A stretch of 64,000 bases of DNA from the NCBI GenBank assembly GCA_958295495.1, contig OY282352.1, positions 3,474,548 through 3,538,547 of the forward strand, read 5' to 3'. The DNA is from an uncultured Latescibacterota bacterium. Its GTDB lineage: Bacteria; Latescibacterota; UBA2968; UBA8231. Below, piece after piece: positions 58,883 through 64,000 of this stretch; positions within the stretch are counted from its first letter, which is position 1, and every line of letters starts with the position of its first letter. The notes beneath the pieces are model-generated. The model searched no databases and was not told the DNA's origin. It worked only from the letters and a program-made list of their open reading frames with translations. Made by a program: the position numbers and the translations under genes.

Positions 58883-59893
58883 ATGATACAAGAAGCCATA
58901 AGAGACCTGATCGCCGGAGCGGACCTAGGCCGCGCTAGGACGCGGGCGGTGATGGCCCAAATTATGAGCGGCCAAGCCACCGACGCCCAGATTGGCGCGT
59001 TTCTCGTCGCCCTGCGGATCAAGGGCGAGACCATCGACGAGATCGCCGGCTGCGCCGAAGTCATGCGCGAGAAAGCCACGCCAATAACGACGGTGCGCCC
59101 CAATCTCCTCGACACCTGCGGCACCGGCGGCGATGACTCAGGCACCTTCAATATCTCTACTACGGTAGCCTTTGTCGCCAGCGGCGCCGGCCTAGCGGTG
59201 GCCAAGCACGGCAACCGCTCCATATCGAGCCAGTGCGGCTCGGCGGACGTGCTGGCCGCGCTAGGGGTCAACGTCGAAGCCACGCCGGAAAAGGTCGGCG
59301 AGTGCATCGACGAAGTCGGCATCGGCTTCCTCTTCGCGGTGGCCTTGCACGGGGCGATGAAACACGCCATTGGTCCGCGCCGGGAGTTAGCCACTCGCAC
59401 GGTTTTTAACATCTTGGGGCCGCTGACCAATCCGGCCGGGGCCAAAAGGCAATTGCTCGGCGCGTTCGACGGCGCACTGACCGAGTCGCTCGCCGGGGTG
59501 CTCGGTCAGTTGGGATCGGAGCGGGCCTTGGTGGTACATGGCTCGGACGGGCTGGACGAGATCACCCTGACCGGGCCGACTCAGGCCACTGAGCTTAGAG
59601 ACGGGCAGGTGAGTACGCGCCAGATTCATCCGGGGGATTTTGGTTTGCAGACCGTCTCAGCCGAGTCGCTCAAAGGCGGCGATGCGTCCTACAATGCGCG
59701 CATTCTGCGCGGGGTACTCGACGGCAAGGAGGGGCCGCAGCGCGATGTGGTGCTGCTCAACGCGGCCGCGGCGATGGTCGTTGGAGGGCTGGCCGCGGAT
59801 ATAACCGCTGGTCTCGAAGTGGCCCGGGCGTCCATCGACTCAGGCAAGGCCCGCCAAGCCTTGGATCGGCTGGTCGAGGTAAGCAACTCCTGA
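58883..59893 (+). CDS. trpD: Anthranilate phosphoribosyltransferase
   Basis: A 336-residue enzyme joining anthranilate and phosphoribosyl pyrophosphate, the second step of Trp synthesis. Conserved stretches are LLDTCGTGGDDSGTFNIST (PRPP loop), VAKHGNRSISSQCGSADVL, FAVALHGAMKHAIGPRREL, RTVFNILGPLTNPAGA and VVHGSDGLDEITLTGPT. The start was set at the ATG preceded by GAGGAG; an outer in-frame start overlaps trpG. Two bases separate it from trpC. Length is normal. Confidence 0.96.
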   Translation: MIQEAIRDLIAGADLGRARTRAVMAQIMSGQATDAQIGAFLVALRIKGETIDEIAGCAEVMREKATPITTVRPNLLDTCGTGGDDSGTFNISTTVAFVASGAGLAVAKHGNRSISSQCGSADVLAALGVNVEATPEKVGECIDEVGIGFLFAVALHGAMKHAIGPRRELATRTVFNILGPLTNPAGAKRQLLGAFDGALTESLAGVLGQLGSERALVVHGSDGLDEITLTGPTQATELRDGQVSTRQIHPGDFGLQTVSAESLKGGDASYNARILRGVLDGKEGPQRDVVLLNAAAAMVVGGLAADITAGLEVARASIDSGKARQALDRLVEVSNS

Positions 59894-59895
59894 CA

Positions 59896-60675
59896 ATGGC
59901 AGATATTCTAAGCGAAATAGCCGCGTACAAGCGCGAGTTCGTCGCCGACCGCCAGCGCCAGCGCAGTTTGGCCGATGTGCGCGCGCACGCCCGCGACGCG
60001 CCCGCGCCAGCCGATTTCGCGGGTGCGCTAACTGCGGACGGGATCGCGCTGATCGCCGAGGTCAAAAAAGCCTCGCCGTCCAAGGGCGTCATCCGCGCCG
60101 ACTTCGACCCGGAGCGGATCGCCGATGCCTATGCCGCCAACGGCGCGCGCTGTCTTTCGGTATTGACGGACGAGGCGTATTTTCAGGGGTGCGACGCTTA
60201 TGTGCAGATGGCTAAAGAGGTTGCGGGCTTGCCGGTGTTGCGCAAGGACTTCACCATTGACGAGTACCAGCTCTACGAGGCCCGCGTCATCGGTGCCGAC
60301 GCCATTTTGCTGATCGTGGCGCTGATGGACTCCAGCCAACTCGACGACTCCTTGGGCCTAGCCGACGAATTGCAATTAGACGCGCTAGTCGAAGTCCACG
60401 ATGGTGCGGAATTAGCGCGCGCTAAAGCGGCCGGTGCCCGGCTCGTCGGCGTCAATAACCGCGATCTGCGGACCTTCGAGACGAGCTTGGAGACGACCTT
60501 CGCGCTTTTGGATCAGATGCCGGAGGGGGCTGTCGTCGTCAGCGAGAGCGGGATTGGGGATCGCGGCGATGTCGAGCGGCTCGCAGACGCGGGCGTCAAT
60601 GCGATTTTAGTCGGCGAATCCCTGATGCGCGAAGCCGATATCGGAGCTAAAGTGAGGGAGTTACTAGGCGCGTGA
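59896..60675 (+). CDS. trpC: Indole-3-glycerol phosphate synthase
   Basis: A 259-residue TIM-barrel enzyme that closes the indole ring. Catalytic and phosphate-binding stretches are ALIAEVKKASPSKGVIR, VLTDEAYFQGC, LPVLRKDFTIDEYQLYEAR, LVEVHDGAELARA, LVGVNNRDLRTFE and VVVSESGIGDRGDV. All are in the usual order. It is not fused to TrpF, and trpF, trpA and trpB are absent from the window. Its last bases overlap trpS (GTGA). Confidence 0.96.
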   Translation: MADILSEIAAYKREFVADRQRQRSLADVRAHARDAPAPADFAGALTADGIALIAEVKKASPSKGVIRADFDPERIADAYAANGARCLSVLTDEAYFQGCDAYVQMAKEVAGLPVLRKDFTIDEYQLYEARVIGADAILLIVALMDSSQLDDSLGLADELQLDALVEVHDGAELARAKAAGARLVGVNNRDLRTFETSLETTFALLDQMPEGAVVVSESGIGDRGDVERLADAGVNAILVGESLMREADIGAKVRELLGA

Positions 60676-61655
60676 AAAGACGAGTATTTTCGGGCATTCA
60701 GCCTTCGGGCCACCTCCACCTCGGCAACTATATCGGAGCCATCCGCAACTGGCTGGCAAACCTCGATAGCCGCGACAACATCTTCTGCGTGGTCGATCAG
60801 CACGCCATCACCGTTGACTATGACCCCGACGCACTGCGCGAGGGGACGCGCCAAGCGGTGGCCTTGTACATGGCCTGTGGTCTCGATCCGGCCCAGTGCC
60901 GCCTTTTCGTGCAGTCGCACATCCCCGAACACACGGAGTTGGCTTGGCTTTTGACTTGTATCACGCCGATGGGCTGGTTGGAGCGGATGACCCAGTTCAA
61001 AGAGCGGGTCGGCCCCCGGCGCGAGCGGGTCGGCACCGGCCTCTTCGCGTACCCCACGTTGATGGCCGCCGACATTTTGCTCTACCAGACCCACGAGGTG
61101 CCCGTGGGCGACGATCAGAAGCAGCACGTGGAACTGACGCGCGATATCGCCGAGCGCTTCAACCACAAATTCGGCGAAGTTCTCACGGTGCCCGAACCGG
61201 TCATTCCCCAAGTTGGGGCGCGGATTATGGGACTGGACGACCCGATGGCGAAGATGTCCAAGTCGGCCACAGGGCACCACCACAGCGTCGCCCTGCTCGA
61301 CAGCCCGGATAAGGTGCGCAAGACGATTATGCGGGCCGTGACCGATTCGCAGCAGGGCATTGTCTGCGATCCGCAGCGCCCCGGGCTGTACAACCTCCTG
61401 ACCATCTACCAAGCATTGACCGGCCTAGGGCACGCCGAGATAGAGACGCATTTTGCCGGCAAGGGATACGGCGACTTAAAAAAGGAATTGGCCGAAGTGG
61501 TCATCGCCGAGATCGAGCCGATCCAGGCCCGCTATCGGGAGTTGACGGCGGATCCCGCGTACATCGACGAGGTACTCGCCACAGGCGTCGAGAGACTGCG
61601 CCCGGTCGTCGACGCGACTATGGACGCGGTCCGCCGGGCCATGGGACATCGATAA
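60672..61655 (+). CDS. trpS: Tryptophanyl-tRNA synthetase
   Basis: A 327-residue class I synthetase that charges tRNA-Trp. The HIGH-type motif reads GIQPSGHLHLGNYIGA, and the second signature is PMAKMSKSATGH (KMSKS). Typical Trp-site stretches MADILLYQTHEVPVGDDQKQ and FNHKFGEVLTVPEP are present. Start GTG overlaps the trpC stop. Placing trpS in the attenuated trp operon means Trp-tRNA charging and Trp synthesis share one leader, since falling charging would raise the synthetase itself. Confidence 0.96.
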   Translation: MKRRVFSGIQPSGHLHLGNYIGAIRNWLANLDSRDNIFCVVDQHAITVDYDPDALREGTRQAVALYMACGLDPAQCRLFVQSHIPEHTELAWLLTCITPMGWLERMTQFKERVGPRRERVGTGLFAYPTLMAADILLYQTHEVPVGDDQKQHVELTRDIAERFNHKFGEVLTVPEPVIPQVGARIMGLDDPMAKMSKSATGHHHSVALLDSPDKVRKTIMRAVTDSQQGIVCDPQRPGLYNLLTIYQALTGLGHAEIETHFAGKGYGDLKKELAEVVIAEIEPIQARYRELTADPAYIDEVLATGVERLRPVVDATMDAVRRAMGHR

Positions 61656-61665
61656 GGGAGCAATT

Positions 61666-61929
61666 ATGGACCTAAGTGACTGGCGCACACGCATAGATAA
61701 TATCGACCATCAACTGATCGATCTGCTCAACGAGCGCATGCACTGCGCGCAAGAGATCGGGCGGATTAAAAAGGCGGCGGGAAAACCAATACGCGATTTC
61801 GAGCGCGAACGCGACGTGATCGCCAAGACCAAAGCCTACAACCAAGGGCTGATTAAGGACGAGAATCTAGAGACGCTCTACTGGCTGCTCATCGAAGTGA
61901 CCACCAACTTCGAGAGCGAGGAGGGTTAG
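61666..61929 (+). CDS. aroQ: Chorismate mutase, AroQ class
   Basis: An 87-residue all-helical monofunctional mutase converting chorismate to prephenate. Residues expected in the active site are present: Arg 8 (WRTRIDNID), the RMHCAQEIGRIKKAAG stretch with Arg and Lys, DFERERDVIAKTK and ETLYWLLIEVTTNF. It has no attached dehydratase or dehydrogenase domain. It ends in EEG followed by TAG, and its last codons (GAGGAGGG) form a strong ribosome-like site for the following dehydrogenase. Confidence 0.93.
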   Translation: MDLSDWRTRIDNIDHQLIDLLNERMHCAQEIGRIKKAAGKPIRDFERERDVIAKTKAYNQGLIKDENLETLYWLLIEVTTNFESEEG

Positions 61930-61958
61930 TCTTCTTCCGGCGGGCAGTCATCGTCGGC

Positions 61959-63026
61959 GTGGGCCTGATTGGCGGCTCCATAGGCTTGGCGCTCAAGCGC
62001 ACCGGCTTTGGCGGGCGGCTCGTCGGCGTCAGCCGCCCCGCAACCATCGCCCGCGCACTGGAACTGGGCGTGGTTGACCAAGGATGGGGCTACGACGAGT
62101 TGGAGCGTGCGCTCAAAGGAGCCGACCTAGTCTTTATCTGCACCCCGATCAAGCGGATTCTCGCGCTGATTGCGGAAGTGGGTCGGCTCGCCGAGCCGGG
62201 GACGCTAGTTACCGATGTGGGAAGCACCAAGCGGCACATCGTCGCGGCGGCCCAAGCCCATTTCAGCGACGAGGTGTACTTTGTCGGCGGCCACCCGATG
62301 GCCGGCTCCGAAAAGGCCGGCGTGGCCGCGGCCGATCCGTTTCTCTTCCAGAATGCGATCTATATTTTGGTCCCCGATCAGCAGGTGCCAGCCGACCGCT
62401 ACCAAGCATTGACCGCGCTCTTGCGGCAGGTTGGGGCGCGGGTGATGGAACTAGACGCTGAGGCACACGATCGGGCGGTCGCCGCTATCAGCCACCTGCC
62501 GCAGATGCTGGCGACCTCACTGGTGGGCATGGTCGGGCGGCTGAATGCCGAGCGGGACCACTTTCTGCCGCTGGCCGCTGGTGGTTTCCGCGACTTGACG
62601 CGGATTGCCTCTAGCCCGTTTGCGCCGGTGTGGGAGGATATATGCGCGACCAATGCCGACGAGCTCCGCGCGATGATTGACCGCTACATGGCCGCGCTCG
62701 CGGATGTGAGAGAGCGGCTGGAGGCCGAGGAGCTAAAGGCGGATTTCGATTTTGCCAACGAGATTCGGGGGTCCATCCCGAGGGATTCCAAGGGGTTTAT
62801 CCACGTGCTGCACGAGATCTTGGTGCTGGCCGAAGATCGGCCGGGTGTCATCGCCGAGATCGGGCAGGCACTGGGGGCGCAAGGGGTGAACATCAACGAT
62901 ATTGAGGTAATGAAGGTGCGCGAGGGCGAGGGAGGGACGTTGCGGCTGGGATTTGATAGCGCGGAAAACGCGGAAAACGCGCTGGGAATTTTGGCTCGGC
63001 TCGGGTATGTGGCGCGGAGACCCTAG
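61959..63026 (+). CDS. tyrA: Prephenate/arogenate dehydrogenase with ACT domain (true start unclear)
   Basis: 355 residues from the first usable start, GTG 61959. The enzyme oxidatively decarboxylates prephenate toward Tyr. GLIGGSIGLALKRTGF, FICTPIKRILALI, VTDVGSTKRHIV, VGGHPMAGSEKAG and ISHLPQMLATSL are all family marks. A C-terminal ACT domain (LAEDRPGVIAEIGQALGAQG) suggests feedback by Tyr. The frame continues upstream as VFFRRAVIVGVGLIGG, which is the expected first strand of the nucleotide-binding fold, yet no ATG, GTG or TTG serves it. The ribosome-like GAGGAGGG at 61918-61925 fits initiation near 61930. Either a rare start codon, a frameshift from aroQ, or a sequence error. Confidence 0.9.
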   Translation: MGLIGGSIGLALKRTGFGGRLVGVSRPATIARALELGVVDQGWGYDELERALKGADLVFICTPIKRILALIAEVGRLAEPGTLVTDVGSTKRHIVAAAQAHFSDEVYFVGGHPMAGSEKAGVAAADPFLFQNAIYILVPDQQVPADRYQALTALLRQVGARVMELDAEAHDRAVAAISHLPQMLATSLVGMVGRLNAERDHFLPLAAGGFRDLTRIASSPFAPVWEDICATNADELRAMIDRYMAALADVRERLEAEELKADFDFANEIRGSIPRDSKGFIHVLHEILVLAEDRPGVIAEIGQALGAQGVNINDIEVMKVREGEGGTLRLGFDSAENAENALGILARLGYVARRP

Positions 63027-63029
63027 GCT

Positions 63030-64000
63030 ATGGAAGCAAAAGTAAGCCCAGTCAGGAAAATTGCGGGGCAGGTCTCGGTGCCCGGCGAGCAGGAGCCAGC
63101 CGCGCGCGCGCTCGTGTTGGCCGCATTGAGCGAAGGGGATAGCACCGTCTGCAACGCGCCCGTTGCCGCCATCCGCGTGGTCGCTCTGTTGCGCGAGCTG
63201 GGCGTTGACATCGCCGAGCGCGCCGGCATCTATGCGGTACGTGGCGTTGGGCTGCGGAAGTTTCAGAGCGCAGCGGCCCCACTCGACTTAGAGGGGTTGG
63301 GCGACACCGCGCTGTTGTTGCTTCCCCTGCTCGCCGGACAAACGTTTCGCTCGCGGGTGAAGTTGGGAATGGAAGCCGATCGGTGTCGGCCCTTGCTCAA
63401 CCTGCTGGCCCAGCTCGGGTTCGCCGTAGAACAGGAACACGCCGGCACCTTCGTAACCGGGGGGCAGCAGGCCAAAGGGTGCGTTCTCTCCGCGGCCCCC
63501 ACGAGCGACGCCCTAGCGCTGGGCGCGATGGTAGGCGCGCTCTTTGCCGAGGGGACGACCGCGCTGAAAACCGGCAGCCGCGTGGAGCGATTGTTGCGCG
63601 GGCGCGGGGTCGCTGTTGAGCGGCGCAAACTGCTGTCGGTAGAGGGCGGGCAGGCACTGCAAGGGGTTGACGTAGAGGTGCCTGGGCAACTCGCGTTGGC
63701 TTATCCGCTCATGGGGGCCGCCCTGTGCCGCAAGGGGTCGCAGCTAACCATCAAGCGCGTGGCCATTCGCCCAAGGCAGCGGGCTTTCTTGGATTTGCTG
63801 CGGCAGATTGGGGCGCAGATCGCCACAGAAGACCTCGGGGAAAAGCGCGAGGAAGCGACGCGCTTCGAGTGCGATTTGCATGTGCGCGCCAGCCAGTTAA
63901 AAGCCACGCGCGTGGCTGGGTCGCGGGCTGCCAAAGTCGCCGACCAGATCGCGCTGCTAGCGGTCTTGACGACCCAGGCCAAGGGGACGACGGTCATCCG
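63030..64000 (+). CDS. aroA: Divergent EPSP synthase-like protein (AroA family), 3' partial
   Basis: The frame runs to the window end; 323 residues are visible of about 430. The overall pattern is that of enolpyruvylshikimate-3-phosphate synthase: VSVPGEQEPAARALVLAALS, MEADRCRPLLNLLAQLGF, LTIKRVAIRPRQRAFLDLL, ADQIALLAVLTTQAKGTTVI. However, the usual GDKSISHRA loop has become GEQEPAARA, losing Lys22 and Ser23; the NAGTxxR loop reads EGLGDTALLL; and the SSQ motif reads TSD. These positions bind substrate. It may be a catalytically dead or altered paralogue. It is the last visible gene of the operon, 3 bases after tyrA. Confidence 0.75.
   Translation, partial: MEAKVSPVRKIAGQVSVPGEQEPAARALVLAALSEGDSTVCNAPVAAIRVVALLRELGVDIAERAGIYAVRGVGLRKFQSAAAPLDLEGLGDTALLLLPLLAGQTFRSRVKLGMEADRCRPLLNLLAQLGFAVEQEHAGTFVTGGQQAKGCVLSAAPTSDALALGAMVGALFAEGTTALKTGSRVERLLRGRGVAVERRKLLSVEGGQALQGVDVEVPGQLALAYPLMGAALCRKGSQLTIKRVAIRPRQRAFLDLLRQIGAQIATEDLGEKREEATRFECDLHVRASQLKATRVAGSRAAKVADQIALLAVLTTQAKGTTVI

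Noticed and set aside
1..64000. CRISPR arrays, rRNA genes and tRNA genes
   Set aside because: No regularly spaced 20-40 base repeats and no rRNA or cloverleaf-like sequences were seen by eye; a tRNA or rRNA search program would settle this.

Overview
The window comes from a GC-rich, Gram-negative, probably uncultivated bacterium. The envelope genes show this: LpxH, a TolC channel, many lipobox signal peptides and dTDP-sugar genes. The mix of DUF4159, DUF4340, FG-GAP/UnbV, a DUF6785-like membrane protein, phytanoyl-CoA dioxygenase and BNR-propeller genes recalls Latescibacterota/Poribacteria-type or other FCB/PVC-affiliated metagenomic lineages. That placement is an inference; there is no rRNA or ribosomal-protein marker here.

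Bases 1-25,945 are mostly housekeeping and envelope genes: DUF2203 (partial), SMC, RmlC, a SEC-C protein, an ECF sigma factor with an apparent sigma-54 promoter, M42 peptidase, polyprenyl synthase, SIS isomerase, transaldolase, TolC, a DksA/TraR protein, lipoproteins, an Mrp ATPase, a Gfo/Idh oxidoreductase, an M23 peptidase, LpxH, an RsmF-like methyltransferase, UbiX, a YjhG-type dehydratase and RmlB.

Bases 25,962-29,940 form a visibly AT-richer accessory island: an AAA ATPase with a small coupled partner, a Fic protein, a VapBC-type toxin-antitoxin pair and a decayed transposase. Bases 30,044-48,518 hold a block of mostly exported proteins. Its core is nine closely packed co-directional genes (34,253-48,518) behind one good sigma-70 promoter: DUF4340, two TPR proteins, a lipoprotein, a CsgG-like protein, an FG-GAP/UnbV protein, a secreted mutarotase-like protein, a DUF6785-like polytopic membrane protein and a TIM-barrel-like protein. 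This is the best candidate for an undescribed envelope system. An IS4-type insertion with an attached second inverted-repeat segment, bounded by 9-bp direct repeats, lies between its last gene and an apparent terminator.

Bases 50,118-55,470 are patchy accessory DNA: a BNR propeller, ankyrin repeats, a Fic gene that has lost its catalytic core, a PhyH dioxygenase, decayed coding remnants and a small-protein/retropepsin pair.

Bases 55,506-64,000 are an aromatic amino acid supra-operon: trpL-attenuator-trpE(G)-tautomerase-trpG/pabA-trpD-trpC-trpS-aroQ-tyrA-aroA (cut by the window end). The leader encodes a 26-residue peptide with three Trp codons, followed by mutually exclusive hairpins and an intrinsic terminator, so Trp supply probably controls Trp synthesis, TrpRS and the Phe/Tyr branch genes together. 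No tRNA, rRNA or CRISPR array was recognised.
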